Positions 18,158 to 27,182 of a DNA stretch of 64,000 bases are shown here, piece after piece (position 1 is the first letter of the stretch; every line of letters starts with the position of its first letter). The position numbers and the translations under genes were made by a program. Source of the stretch: an uncultured Myxococcales bacterium. GTDB taxonomy: Bacteria; Myxococcota_A; UBA9042. Below the pieces are notes generated by a model. The model worked only from the letters and a program-made list of their open reading frames with translations. It was not told the DNA's origin and did no database searches. The DNA lies in NCBI GenBank assembly GCA_903840165.1, contig CAIMEY010000012.1:81682-145681 (forward strand), read 5' to 3'.

Positions 18158-18199
18158 TTGACCGCGGATGATCGTATAACTAGATAATATTCAAGAGGA
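18158..18199 (+). promoter_or_regulatory. Promoter and ribosome site of clpSA
   Basis: TTGACC (18158-18163), a 17-base spacer, and TAGATA (18181-18186, continuing TAAT) form a reasonable sigma-70 promoter in an AT-rich patch. AAGAGGA (18193-18199) is the ribosome binding site, three bases before the ATG at 18202. The transcript leader would be very short. Confidence 0.5.
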
Positions 18200-18201
18200 A
18201 C

Positions 18202-18525
18202 ATGGCCAAGAATTCCAGCAATCATCAAGACGAAAGCGGCGTACTGCTAGCGACGCGTGTGGCGGTCAAGAAGCCGTCCCTGTATCACGTGGTCCTGCAC
18301 AATGACGACTACACTTCGCAGGAATTGGTCATTGAAATCCTGTGCTTGTTCTTCCGCAAGACCGAGACCCAGGCGCGGCAAGTGATGCTGACCGTGCACC
18401 ACAAGGGGCAGGGCGTTGCCGCGACCTATACCCGCGACATTGCCGAGTCTAAAGTCGCGCAAGTTACCGATTATGCACGCAGTCAAGGCGCGCCGCTCAA
18501 GCTGACTGTCGAACCTGCACTGTGA
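18202..18525 (+). CDS. clpS: ClpS, adaptor of the ClpA unfoldase
   Basis: 107 residues, the usual length. The N-terminal tail is disordered and Ser/Asn-rich; the core shows LYHVVLHNDDYTSQELVIE, where the HNDD segment and following helix form the N-degron pocket, and VHHKGQGVAATYTRDIAESK carries the ClpA-binding histidine region. ClpS binds proteins with bulky hydrophobic N-terminal residues and hands them to ClpA(P). It starts a two-gene unit 36 bases ahead of clpA. The Met gate of many ClpS proteins appears to be replaced by a Leu/Val-rich helix here, but I would not infer a change of specificity. Confidence 0.96.
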   Translation: MAKNSSNHQDESGVLLATRVAVKKPSLYHVVLHNDDYTSQELVIEILCLFFRKTETQARQVMLTVHHKGQGVAATYTRDIAESKVAQVTDYARSQGAPLKLTVEPAL

Positions 18526-18561
18526 TCGGGACTGCACCTGCGGCCCTGGGAGAGACCTGCC

Positions 18562-20982
18562 ATGCTCAGCTTGGAACTCGAAATTGCCATTCAAGTCGCG
18601 GCCAGCGAAGCCCAGGTGCGCCGCCACGAGTTCTTTGGCCTTGAACACATGCTCTACGCCCTGCTGCACGACGAGGCGACCGCGCGCGTTATTAGCCAGT
18701 GTCAGGGTTCTGTCGCCGAAATGCGTCAAGAATTGCAGCGTTGGCTGACAAGTGCGGTGGAGCCGGTTCCCGAAGGGCAGGAGTTGACGACCCAACCGAC
18801 CCTGGGCCTGCAACGCGTGATTCAGCGGGCCGCAATGCACGTTCATGGCTCGGGCAAGAAAAAAGTGAGTGGTGCCAATGTGTTGGTCGCGATGTACAGC
18901 GAGGACGATTCCTTTGCCGTCTATTTCTTGGAGCAGCAGGGCATTACCCGTTTGGATCTCGTTACTTTTCTGAGTCATGGCCATGACGAAGAGGATGAAA
19001 CGCCGCGAAATCTAACGCGGATGGACGAAGAAGAAGGCGACGACCACGAGGACGACGATGACGGCGAGTCTGCTTCACCAGGCGCTGCGCAACACCGCAA
19101 TTCTCAAAGTGCTTTGGCGTTGTACTGCCAGGATCTCAACGAAGAAGCGCGGCAGGGACGTATCGATCCACTGATCGGGCGTGACGAGCAATTACAGCGA
19201 CTTGCGCAAGTTTTGCTCAGGCGACGCAAGAACAATCCGCTACTTGTCGGCGATGCCGGTACGGGAAAGACGGCTATTGTCGCGGGGTTGGCTAAGGCGA
19301 TCGTTGAGGGCACGGCGCCCCAGCCCCTGCGCGATGCCACGGTCTATTCTCTGGACATGGGCGCTCTGCTCGCTGGCGCTAAGTACCGAGGAGATTTTGA
19401 GAAACGCCTGAAATCCGTGCTCGCCGAACTGCGTGACAAGCCGGGATCGATCCTATTTATCGACGAGTTGCACACCATTGTCGGGGCTGGCTCGACCAGT
19501 GGCGGCTCCATGGATGCGTCCAATTTGCTCAAACCTGCCTTGGCTTCCGGGCTCTTGCGCTGCATTGGCTCGACGACGTACGAGGAACTGCGCACCGACA
19601 TTTTGCGCGACAAGGCCCTGGCCCGGCGCTTTCAGAAGATCGACGTCGACGAGTTGTCGGTGGATGACACGGTGCAAGTGCTCAAGGGCCTTCGCAAAAA
19701 TTACGAAGCACATCATGGTGTTCACTACACCGATGCCGCCTTACATGCCGCTGCCGATTTGTCGTCGCGCTTTCTCAATGACCGGCGGTTGCCCGATAAA
19801 GCCATTGATTTGTTGGATGAAGCCGGGGCGGCTGTCCGCCTCAAAGCTGCCGAAAAGGGTGCCGAAAAAGCGACGGACAAGCACGCTGACAAGGCCGATA
19901 GCGCCACGCCAAGCAGCGACGCCGAGGCAAAAGTCCACGAAATCAAGCCTATTCGCGTCTCCGCCCGCGACATTGAGCGGGTTCTCGCACGCATGGCGCA
20001 GATTCCGGAACAGCAAGTTTCGGCCGACGACAAACACGCCCTGGCTGACCTGACGACACGCCTACAAGCCGTTGTTTTTGGTCAAGATGATGCCGTGGCT
20101 CAGCTGTCGACAGCCATCAAAGTCGCCCGCGCCGGCCTTGGCAGTCCGGAAAAGCCCATGGGCTGTTTTCTGTTTACCGGCCCTACAGGCGTCGGCAAGA
20201 CGGAAATGGCAAAGCAGTTGGCACAGTTGCTGGGGCTACGCTTCTTGCGTTTTGACATGAGCGAGTACATGGAGCGCCACACCGTGTCGCGCTTGATCGG
20301 CGCGCCGCCCGGCTATGTCGGCTTTGATCAAGGGGGCTTGCTGACCGAGGCCGTGGCCAAGACGCCTCACTGCGTGCTTTTGCTCGATGAAATTGAGAAG
20401 GCGCACCCCGATGTGTTCAACATCCTGCTGCAGGTCATGGATCACGGGACCCTGACTGATAATAACGGAAAACAGACTGATTTTCATCATGTTGTCCTGA
20501 TCATGACCTCCAATGTTGGCGCCAGAGACCTGGAGAAAGGGCGTGTTGGTTTTGCCGATGCGGGGCCTCAGGCGGGGGATGACGACAAGGAATTCAAGAA
20601 CGTTTTCAGTCCTGAGTTCCGCAATCGTCTCGATGCCCGGGTCAAGTTTGGCCGGCTAAGTCCGCCGACGATGTTGCGCATCGTCGACAAGTTTCTCGCT
20701 GAATTGGAAGGACAATTGGCGGCCCGTCGCGTTGTGCTTGACGTTAGCTTGGCTGCTCGTACCTACTTGGCCGACCAGGGTCTAGATCCAAAGATGGGCG
20801 CTCGGCCATTGGCTCGGCTGATCCATGAACAATTGCGCAAGCCTTTGGCCGACGAGCTGCTGTTCGGTCGCCTGCAAAAGGGCGGCACTGTGCGTGTGGA
20901 CTGCGCGAACGCGACCCTGCAGTTTGTCATCGTCGAACGCATCGCTCGCGGCCAACGCGCTGTAACTCCAACTAAGTCGTAG
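18562..20982 (+). CDS. clpA: ClpA, AAA+ unfoldase of the ClpAP protease
   Basis: 806 residues. Order: N-domain of two Clp_N repeats (1-145), a very acidic linker (DEEEGDDHEDDDDGE, about 155-172), AAA module 1 with Walker A GDAGTGKT and Walker B ILFIDELHTIVG, an Ala/Lys-rich insert near residue 430 (KGAEKATDKHADKAD), and AAA module 2 with Walker A GPTGVGKT, pore loop GYVGFDQ and Walker B LLLDEIEKAHP. There is no ClpB-type coiled-coil M domain. Where E. coli ClpA has the IGL ClpP-docking tripeptide, this protein has VGF just before the acidic loop and FSPEFRNRLD. clpP is not in the window. GGGAGAG lies ahead of the ATG. Confidence 0.95.
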   Translation: MLSLELEIAIQVAASEAQVRRHEFFGLEHMLYALLHDEATARVISQCQGSVAEMRQELQRWLTSAVEPVPEGQELTTQPTLGLQRVIQRAAMHVHGSGKKKVSGANVLVAMYSEDDSFAVYFLEQQGITRLDLVTFLSHGHDEEDETPRNLTRMDEEEGDDHEDDDDGESASPGAAQHRNSQSALALYCQDLNEEARQGRIDPLIGRDEQLQRLAQVLLRRRKNNPLLVGDAGTGKTAIVAGLAKAIVEGTAPQPLRDATVYSLDMGALLAGAKYRGDFEKRLKSVLAELRDKPGSILFIDELHTIVGAGSTSGGSMDASNLLKPALASGLLRCIGSTTYEELRTDILRDKALARRFQKIDVDELSVDDTVQVLKGLRKNYEAHHGVHYTDAALHAAADLSSRFLNDRRLPDKAIDLLDEAGAAVRLKAAEKGAEKATDKHADKADSATPSSDAEAKVHEIKPIRVSARDIERVLARMAQIPEQQVSADDKHALADLTTRLQAVVFGQDDAVAQLSTAIKVARAGLGSPEKPMGCFLFTGPTGVGKTEMAKQLAQLLGLRFLRFDMSEYMERHTVSRLIGAPPGYVGFDQGGLLTEAVAKTPHCVLLLDEIEKAHPDVFNILLQVMDHGTLTDNNGKQTDFHHVVLIMTSNVGARDLEKGRVGFADAGPQAGDDDKEFKNVFSPEFRNRLDARVKFGRLSPPTMLRIVDKFLAELEGQLAARRVVLDVSLAARTYLADQGLDPKMGARPLARLIHEQLRKPLADELLFGRLQKGGTVRVDCANATLQFVIVERIARGQRAVTPTKS

Positions 20983-21045
20983 CTTAGCACCCCGGAGCTG
21001 TCGCGGCAGCCAAGAGCGATTGCCGATGCGCTGCCTCTGGTGGGT

Positions 21046-21669
21046 CTATTGCCTTTTCTTTTTCAGGGTTTGGCTGGCCTGGATCACGGCACGCACCAGT
21101 TCTTCATCACTGGGCAGCAGGGCCTTGCCATCACGGGCCAGCGGTGGCAGTACGGTCACGCCGAGGTTGGCGAGTTTAGCCAAAGATTCTCGGAGGATTG
21201 CATTGACCATGGAGCCGTGCATCGTCGGTGCTAGGACGATGGCGCTGTGGCCCGACTGCAGGTGCCCCAGAGCGCTGGCCAACGTCGTCGTCACCGCGTT
21301 GTCCGCGATTCCATGGGCGAACTTGTTGATGGAACTGTAACTGGCCGGAGCCACAAGGTAGATATCTGGTGGATTTTCAACGTGTTGGGCCCGACCATCG
21401 AGCGCGGTCAACGGCGCATAGGTACTAGTCCAGGCGAGGGCATCGACGGTGACGAACTGCAGCGCTGTGGGGGTAGTAATCGCATGTACATCGGCACCGT
21501 TACGCCGCAGTTGCCGGATGAGGCCGGGACAGCGAAAGGCGGCAATGCCACCGGTGATGCACAAAGCCACCTTGATGCCAGACATGGCAGTCGACGTCAG
21601 CGCAAGGGCTCGATCGCCGTCCAGGGGTTCACCAAGATCCCATTGAAAATCATCGGGTAACCATGCCAT
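21046..21669 (-). CDS. HFCD-family flavoprotein, CoaC-like decarboxylase fold
   Basis: 207 residues. VALCITGGIAAFRCPGLIRQ is the FMN-binding start; YLVAPASYSSINKFAHGIAD matches the PASANT segment, and VLAPTMHGSM matches the PAMNxxM segment of phosphopantothenoylcysteine decarboxylase, with the conserved Asn replaced by His. A His in AQHVENPPD sits where the catalytic His of the family lies. The enzyme is not fused to a CoaB domain and is therefore not ordinary CoaBC. It could be a peptidyl-Cys, prenyl-transferase-like or lantibiotic-type decarboxylase. The start at 21669 follows AGAGG by seven bases; a later start at MSGIKV would remove a 28-residue extension. Convergent with clpA. Confidence 0.8.
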   Translation of the reverse strand: MAWLPDDFQWDLGEPLDGDRALALTSTAMSGIKVALCITGGIAAFRCPGLIRQLRRNGADVHAITTPTALQFVTVDALAWTSTYAPLTALDGRAQHVENPPDIYLVAPASYSSINKFAHGIADNAVTTTLASALGHLQSGHSAIVLAPTMHGSMVNAILRESLAKLANLGVTVLPPLARDGKALLPSDEELVRAVIQASQTLKKKRQ

Positions 21670-21716
21670 GGACGGCCTCTTTGCTCAGAGCACGGTCGGG
21701 CGTTCGCGCGTGGGCA

Positions 21717-21750
21717 ACCGACCCATGCCCAGAAGCCTTTTCGGGTCGGT
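21717..21750 (-). terminator. Possible terminator hairpin
   Basis: ACCGACCC (21717-21724) and GGGTCGGT (21743-21750) form an 8-base-pair perfect stem with an 18-base loop, in the 112-base gap downstream of the 1005-residue lipoprotein on the minus strand. No run of T follows, so it may be a processing or pause site. Confidence 0.35.
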
Positions 21751-21781
21751 CCCTTAGGCCCAAAGGCGGCCGGCGCGCGAC

Positions 21782-24700
21782 TCAAGGGCACTGAGGCACC
21801 ACCAGTGCCAATTCATCAATAAATACGCCTTGGCCGTTGTTGCCCACAGCATCCACCGTGTCGAAGGCCAACTGCAGCGTCACCGTTTGTCCCTGCACCG
21901 TATCCAAATTGATACTGATTTGCTGCCATTGCTTGGGCTGAGGCATGGGACCGGTGGCCGACGGCATATTGCGGTCCCACAGTTTGATGGCGTCGCCTTT
22001 GCTGTTCACAGCCTGCACTGACAACATGTCGTAAGGACCGCCGAATTCGGTATCAAAGTAGAGCCAAAAGTCCAGGTGGGCCCCCGGCATCGTCGGCAGG
22101 GTCTGCACCGGCAGGCTCGCTGTGCCACTGGACTTGCCGAAATCAAAGTTATTCGCTGTCTTATTGCCGTAGTAGAGCACGCCTATGGGCGTATGAACGA
22201 TTGGGCTCCCGCTCCAGAGCTGCCAACCTTGCAGGGGGCTGCCCGTGCTATTCTGAACGGTCATCTGGTGTAGGCTATTGTAATCAAAGGCGTTAAACCA
22301 TCGGCTGAATCCGCCCGTTGGCGTCGGCTGGCAGCACGAACTGGTCCCCGCAGCCTTCCATGCACAGGTGCCGGTCGTGCCGTTCATGTTGCAGACCTCA
22401 ACCGTGCACGGCGCGCCGTCATCGCAGTCACTGGCGCTGTAACAGCATCCGGCTAGATCTGTGATAATGCACTGCTTGGTGCCTTCATCGCAGAAGTTCT
22501 GCTTGCACGTCTTCATGGCGCCGCCGCAGGTGTTGGCGCCGCCGGAGACGCAGTTGCCTTGGCCATCACAGGCGTCATTGATTGTGCAGAAAAGGCCGTC
22601 ATCACAGGCAGTTGCCTTGTCGCTGAACTTGCTGACACAGGCCTTGGCCGTCTCATCGCAGACCGATTGCGCGCAACCGTTCTTGACCGCGGAGCCATCG
22701 CAAGCGCTGGGGCCGCCGCCGATGCAACTGCCCGTGCCATTGCAATAGTCGCCGACCGTGCAGAACAGCCCGTCATCACATTGGGTTTTTGCTGCTATGG
22801 GCGTATTGGTGCACGAGTGCGACGCGGCACCGGTTGAGGCGCAGTCGACGGCCAAGCACGGTCCGCCGCCCGGGCAGGTCACGCCTGGACCGGCCGCGCA
22901 GCTGCCACCGAGGCAAACGTCCGGATTGGTGCAGCCATTTCCATCGGCATCGCAAGGGGTTCCGTCCGCTTTGTTGAGGAGCTGGCAGCCTGTCGTGGGC
23001 GAGCAAACGGCCGATGTACACGGGCCACTGCCTTCGCACACCACGGGTTGGCCGCCGCCGCATTTGCCCAGCTGGCAGGTACCGGTGTTGGCGACGATGC
23101 AGGCGTTGCCGTTGTCACAAGGCGCGTTGGATATTGCGCTGTTGAGGCATTTGCCTTTGCTGCACACGTCGTCTGTGCATGGGTTCTTATCGTCGCACTC
23201 GGCATTGCCTGTGCAGGCACACTGGTTGATGGAAATGCACTGGCCGTTGTCGCACTTGTCCACCGTGCAATCGACGCCGTCGCTGCAAATTGCGGTTGCA
23301 TCGGGGCTGTGGCTGCAACCGGCCGCGCCCGTGCATGCGTCGGTGGTGCACGGGTTGGCGTCGTCGCACTGGCCGCTGTCACCATTGTGGCTGCAACTAC
23401 CTGTTGCGCTATCGCATTTGTCGATGGTGCACGGTACGCCGTCATCGCAGGCCTTGGGCGTGCCGATGCAAACGCCCGAGGCGCACTGGTCGCCAGAAGT
23501 GCATTGATTGCCATCGTCGCACGTCGCAGCGCTGGCCGTGTGAACGCAGCCGGCCAGGGGGGTACAGCTGTCCAAGGTGCAGATGATGCCGTCATCGCAA
23601 TCGATCACGGACTGCCCCTCGCAACTGCCGTTCTTGCAAGCGGCTTTGCTGCTGCAGGCGTCGCCGTCATTGCAATCGAGGCCATCGGTCACGGCGGTCA
23701 TCACGCAGGTGCCCAGGTTGGGATCGCATTGATTTTTCATGCATTGTGAGTCTTCGCCACTCGGGCAAACCACCGCGGCGGCCTTGTCGACGGTGCAAGT
23801 GCCGTTGGTGGCGCAGATGACTTTGCCTAGGCAGGGCGAGGTGGTGCCTGCCAAAGCGCCGCAGTCGGCGGCCGTCTTGCACTTGCAATTGGCCTCCGCA
23901 GAAGGCGTTCCCGAGCAAACGCCGTTCTTGCAGGTGTCGGTCACGGTGCAGGCATTGCCATCGTCACAGGATTGGCCCAGCTCAAAGCCTGTGACCGTAC
24001 AGCCGACGGCGAGGTCGCAACCGTCCTTGGTGCAGGGGTCGCCATCGTCGCACTTGCTCGATACGGGCGTGTGCGTGCAACCCTTTGTTTTGTCACAGGC
24101 ATCGTTGGTGCAGCCGATGCTGTCGTCGCAGCTGATCGCCGCACCTTTGCAGTTGCCGCCGATACACGCGTCCTGCACCGTGCACGCGTTGTTGTCGTCG
24201 CAGGTCACGGACAGGTCTAGCACCGGGACGTGCGCAATTGCATTGCCTTGATCACAATAGTCTTTCGTGCACGGATTGCCGTCTTCATAGTCAGCAGGCG
24301 TTCCGTCGATACACTGGCCGGCGCTGCACAGCTTTCCACAAGTGGTTGTTCCGCAAGCTGATTTATCCTTCTTGGTGCTCTTGACGCAGTTACCGATGGC
24401 GTCGCAGGCCGCCGTTTCGCATTCGCCCGTGGGGTCGAGCTTGAGGGTGCAAAGCTCATTCTCTTTGCGAAGTTGCAGTTTGCACTGTCCCAATTCGCAC
24501 TTGGGCACGCTGCACGGTCCAGCGCCCTTCATCGCGATGCAGCCAAAATCGTTGACGCATTCGGGGGTTGCCCCAGTGTCGCTGGAAGTGCCCACGTCCG
24601 CTGTGGCATCGGCTGCGCTATCGACGGCTGGTCCCGTATCTCCCCCAGCGGCCTCTACCGCCGCGTCTGCGGCCGAAGAATCGGCGGTCAGGGGCACAAT

Positions 24701-24799
24701 TTTGATGTCGCCACAGGCGGTTGTCATCCAAAGGCCGGCAGTGACGAGTAGCAGCCGAGCCCACAAGGGCAGGGTGAGGGACAATCGAGCACAGGTCAT
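21782..24799 (-). CDS. Giant Cys-rich repeat lipoprotein, 1005 residues
   Basis: Lipoprotein signal ending GLWMTTAC, then an Ala/Asp/Thr linker and about 700 residues of Cys-rich repeats of the form CDDGNACTVTDTCKNGVC alternating with CDDGVPCTIDKCDSATGSC. Each unit of about 20 residues has four to six cysteines, an Asp-rich loop that could bind calcium, and a Thr. A C-terminal domain of about 190 residues is beta-rich (HLDFWLYFDTEFGGPYDMLS) and ends in GVFIDELALVVPQCP, resembling jelly-roll domains of the MAM or laminin-G type. A second, longer protein of the same plan lies at 54.2-58.1 kb. Such proteins occur in large families in Myxococcota and are thought to be surface-exposed and perhaps adhesive. 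The ATG has GGGAG eight bases upstream. Confidence 0.88.
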   Translation of the reverse strand: MTCARLSLTLPLWARLLLVTAGLWMTTACGDIKIVPLTADSSAADAAVEAAGGDTGPAVDSAADATADVGTSSDTGATPECVNDFGCIAMKGAGPCSVPKCELGQCKLQLRKENELCTLKLDPTGECETAACDAIGNCVKSTKKDKSACGTTTCGKLCSAGQCIDGTPADYEDGNPCTKDYCDQGNAIAHVPVLDLSVTCDDNNACTVQDACIGGNCKGAAISCDDSIGCTNDACDKTKGCTHTPVSSKCDDGDPCTKDGCDLAVGCTVTGFELGQSCDDGNACTVTDTCKNGVCSGTPSAEANCKCKTAADCGALAGTTSPCLGKVICATNGTCTVDKAAAVVCPSGEDSQCMKNQCDPNLGTCVMTAVTDGLDCNDGDACSSKAACKNGSCEGQSVIDCDDGIICTLDSCTPLAGCVHTASAATCDDGNQCTSGDQCASGVCIGTPKACDDGVPCTIDKCDSATGSCSHNGDSGQCDDANPCTTDACTGAAGCSHSPDATAICSDGVDCTVDKCDNGQCISINQCACTGNAECDDKNPCTDDVCSKGKCLNSAISNAPCDNGNACIVANTGTCQLGKCGGGQPVVCEGSGPCTSAVCSPTTGCQLLNKADGTPCDADGNGCTNPDVCLGGSCAAGPGVTCPGGGPCLAVDCASTGAASHSCTNTPIAAKTQCDDGLFCTVGDYCNGTGSCIGGGPSACDGSAVKNGCAQSVCDETAKACVSKFSDKATACDDGLFCTINDACDGQGNCVSGGANTCGGAMKTCKQNFCDEGTKQCIITDLAGCCYSASDCDDGAPCTVEVCNMNGTTGTCAWKAAGTSSCCQPTPTGGFSRWFNAFDYNSLHQMTVQNSTGSPLQGWQLWSGSPIVHTPIGVLYYGNKTANNFDFGKSSGTASLPVQTLPTMPGAHLDFWLYFDTEFGGPYDMLSVQAVNSKGDAIKLWDRNMPSATGPMPQPKQWQQISINLDTVQGQTVTLQLAFDTVDAVGNNGQGVFIDELALVVPQCP

Positions 24800-24802
24800 G
24801 GT

Positions 24803-24997
24803 TCAATCTCCCGCAACTTCATGGTCATAGCTTGGCGACACCGGCGTACCGTCCAGGGCTGGTTGGCAAAAGTGTACCGCTAGCAGGCCCGATAGCCAAG
24901 GCATATCGCGCGCCAGCTGTGCAGATTGGCCTTGAGCCTTGAGCGCCGATGCACCGTCAAAATCCAGCTTTTGCAAGATTCTTGCGTTCTTTGCCAA
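24803..24997 (-). CDS. Possible small protein between methyltransferase and Cys-rich gene
   Basis: A 64-codon frame starting TTG at 24997, seven bases after the stop of the methyltransferase gene and ending four bases before the ATG of the Cys-rich lipoprotein, a spacing that suggests coupling. Third-position GC is only about half, lower than neighbours, and no family is recognised. Without it the 205-base gap holds only the ribosome site of the downstream gene. Weak; the reading could be chance. Confidence 0.22.
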   Translation of the reverse strand: MAKNARILQKLDFDGASALKAQGQSAQLARDMPWLSGLLAVHFCQPALDGTPVSPSYDHEVAGD

Positions 24998-25004
24998 GCA
25001 TGTC

Positions 25005-26321
25005 TCAGCGCGAGGGCCCGCGTGGACGGGGCGAATTCCGCGGCGGCTGGGGATGGCGCGACCTATCTCCCGCTGGCGTATTGGGTTGAGGCCTAGCTGC
25101 TGGCGGCCGAGGGGCAGGCTCTTGCCCTTGCGGGCTCGAGGGACGCTGCTGGACGTCGAGCACGTCTTCCTCGCCGTGTGGGCCCCGCGCTGTGGTCGAG
25201 CGCCCCGTCAACTGGGTCAGGCGGTCGCCGCGCCAAGCGTGCAGGAGCGTATCGGGCGCCTGGCCGTGCAGCCAACGGGCGACGATCCGCCCTTGAGGGG
25301 CACACAGATATCGGCGTTCCGTCATGCCTTGGCGCATCGAACCGCCGATTACGCGGTACACATGGGCCGGCGCATCTGCTGGAGCGCTGCCATGGGTCAA
25401 AGCCAAATAGCTGAACTTAAGGGTATTTCTTTGATGACCAATGGCGTCATCCACTTCCCGCAGGATGGCGGGCCTCTGCCAAGGGCGCTCCGCGTGGCAC
25501 CAATCGCGCATCGAGCCGGCAAGAGGGCAGGGACCTTGGCTCAAGCACGGCGCCACGACCGCCCATTGGCCTGCGGCCACGAGGTCTTCGCGGACGCCTA
25601 GCAGGCTGTGGGACCCAGCGCGGGTCGCCGGCTCGACGAGCAGTGCCTTGGCTGATTCATCAGCCAAATCAGCTAGTAGCTGCCCAACAAACTCGCCGGG
25701 CGTGTGACGGCGATCGCCGCCCAAGGACCATTCGTTCAGCACGTTGGCGCAGACGATCAAGTCAAAGCGTCCCTGGGTCCGGCGCATCCAGCGACCATCG
25801 CGCAAATTCCCTTGAATCAAGTGGACTTCAGCATCCGGGCGAATCGCGCGCAGCAGCGCTCTGCCTTCTTCGAGCGCGGCCCCGCTGCCGTCCATCGCCG
25901 TGATCTGCAACTGCACATCGCTTGGTGTGCGGATCGCAACGGCGAGGCTGGCGGTCAGAGGCCCGGCACCGACGTCCAAGACACGCAATACGCCATTGTT
26001 TCCGCGCAAATTCAGGGCAGCGTCGCCCAGAGCCGCCAGCACCGTGCCGACGCCCGTCGCTAAGTAGTACAACAAGTAAGCTCCGCGATATCGCGGCAGA
26101 TTTAGGTACCCGGGCGCTAGAATCCCGCGGTCGCTGGTGAAGTGCTCGCTCAGCTCGGCCACTGCGGGCGCGTGAATGCCGGCCAACGAACGCGAACCTT
26201 GCCCGAGGCGTTTGGGGCAATAGTGTGTGCGAACACGGTCTTGCACAGCGAGCATCAGGGACGATAGCTCGCCCTCGTCCGGAGACCGTGGCGTTCGCTG
26301 CAGCGGCAGGATCGGAGGCAT
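25005..26321 (-). CDS. Rsm22/METTL17-type methyltransferase-like protein with Fe-S cysteines
   Basis: 438 residues. SAM-binding motif VLRVLDVGAGPLTAS near residue 115, DLIVCANVLNEW as the post-strand-4 segment, LLVEPATRAGSHSLL, and then the Rsm22 signature VVAPCLSQGPCPL with DWCH, plus a later YLCAPQGR. These four cysteines match the positions that bind a 4Fe-4S cluster in METTL17/Rsm22 proteins. Family members associate with the small ribosomal subunit; whether bacterial copies methylate rRNA is not settled. The C-terminal 80 residues are Pro/Arg-rich and lack a domain. It is a single gene. An AAGGGG lies about ten bases ahead of the ATG. Confidence 0.85.
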   Translation of the reverse strand: MPPILPLQRTPRSPDEGELSSLMLAVQDRVRTHYCPKRLGQGSRSLAGIHAPAVAELSEHFTSDRGILAPGYLNLPRYRGAYLLYYLATGVGTVLAALGDAALNLRGNNGVLRVLDVGAGPLTASLAVAIRTPSDVQLQITAMDGSGAALEEGRALLRAIRPDAEVHLIQGNLRDGRWMRRTQGRFDLIVCANVLNEWSLGGDRRHTPGEFVGQLLADLADESAKALLVEPATRAGSHSLLGVREDLVAAGQWAVVAPCLSQGPCPLAGSMRDWCHAERPWQRPAILREVDDAIGHQRNTLKFSYLALTHGSAPADAPAHVYRVIGGSMRQGMTERRYLCAPQGRIVARWLHGQAPDTLLHAWRGDRLTQLTGRSTTARGPHGEEDVLDVQQRPSSPQGQEPAPRPPAARPQPNTPAGDRSRHPQPPRNSPRPRGPSR

Positions 26322-26610
26322 GGCCGTGGCCCCTTTGGCTAGTCGAGTGGATTTTTGGAAAACTAAATAATATTAGCTTGTTATCTTGGAGCGATCGTCG
26401 ACCCAGGTGCCTGATCGTGCCCCCGCCGTCCGCCCGCGCGCAAGGGTCCTGCAGTCGCAACGAAGGACAAAAACGCTGCGGGGCTCCGATGTTGCCACCG
26501 CAGCCCCGCAACTGAACTGGATCGCCGTATTGACGCAAAACGCCGTGGGTGCAAGCACCGTAAAGCGGACTGCGTTAGAGCGACTTTGGGTTCGAAAGAG
26601 TCCGGAAAGA
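26322..26610. other. Gap of 289 bases with an AT-rich patch
   Basis: No gene is supported. The stretch near 26362-26392 (AAATAATATTAGC on the plus strand) is much more AT-rich than its surroundings and lies 40-70 bases ahead of the methyltransferase start, so it probably contains that gene's promoter, although I could not fix both boxes. The rest is downstream of the Lys-rich gene and holds no clear hairpin with a T-run. Confidence 0.4.
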
Positions 26611-26838
26611 CTACTTGGCGTCTTTCTTCTCTTCTTTCTTCTCGGCCTTTTCTTTCTTTTCGCCCTTTTCTTTCTTAGCCTTGGGCTCCTTCTTGGCCTT
26701 GGGCTCCTTCTTGGCCTTCTCCTTCTTCTCAGCCTTGGGCTTCTCGGCCTTCGGAGCGGCGTCATCCGCAAACGCGGCGCCGGCGCCGATGGAGAGGGAC
26801 AGAATGGCGATGGCGAGCGACTTGGCAAACATCTTCAT
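26611..26838 (-). CDS. Small secreted Lys/Glu-rich protein
   Basis: 75 residues from ATG at 26838, chosen because AGGAG lies seven bases upstream and a signal peptide follows (FAKSLAIAILSLSIGAGAAFA). After cleavage the chain is almost entirely Lys, Glu, Ala and Pro with repeats of KKEPKA and KKEK, so it is likely unfolded and strongly charged. It has no cysteine. It resembles the tail of the GGCGGK-repeat protein at 28.0-28.2 kb and could be its paralogue. Function unknown: candidates are a cell-wall or DNA-binding polycation or a metal- or polyanion-binding buffer in the periplasm. The frame extends much further upstream but without a site. Confidence 0.72.
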   Translation of the reverse strand: MKMFAKSLAIAILSLSIGAGAAFADDAAPKAEKPKAEKKEKAKKEPKAKKEPKAKKEKGEKKEKAEKKEEKKDAK

Positions 26839-27182
26839 GGACGAACTCCTATCCTCGCGGCTGGGCTGGATACCAACCGTGTGAACGTGGTCGCGCGGAT
26901 CTGTGCGCGCGTGGGTAAAACTGCCGAGCCGACAGCCGCGCTGAATGCGACTTGCCCTCAGCGGGATTGCCGGCTGACGGTGAACGGTCTTGGAAGACCG
27001 TGGCTTACGGAACATGCCGTCTGCTCGACGCGGACACGGGGTCCACGGCTCGATCAGCCGGCCGCGCCGGATACCTGCCACGCGGCAGGGCCCCGACACT
27101 CACCACCGGGCTGGCCTGCATGTTTAGGGCGAGTTGCGCTTTCGGTCAAGAGTCTTTGTTGTTGTCGGCAGCAAGGAGTTGG
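26839..27182. other. Gap with no recognised gene
   Basis: 344 bases upstream of the Lys-rich gene. I see the AGGAG ribosome site at its edge and a short GGTCTT/AAGACC inverted repeat near 26985, but no convincing promoter boxes, RNA or ORF. Confidence 0.4.
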
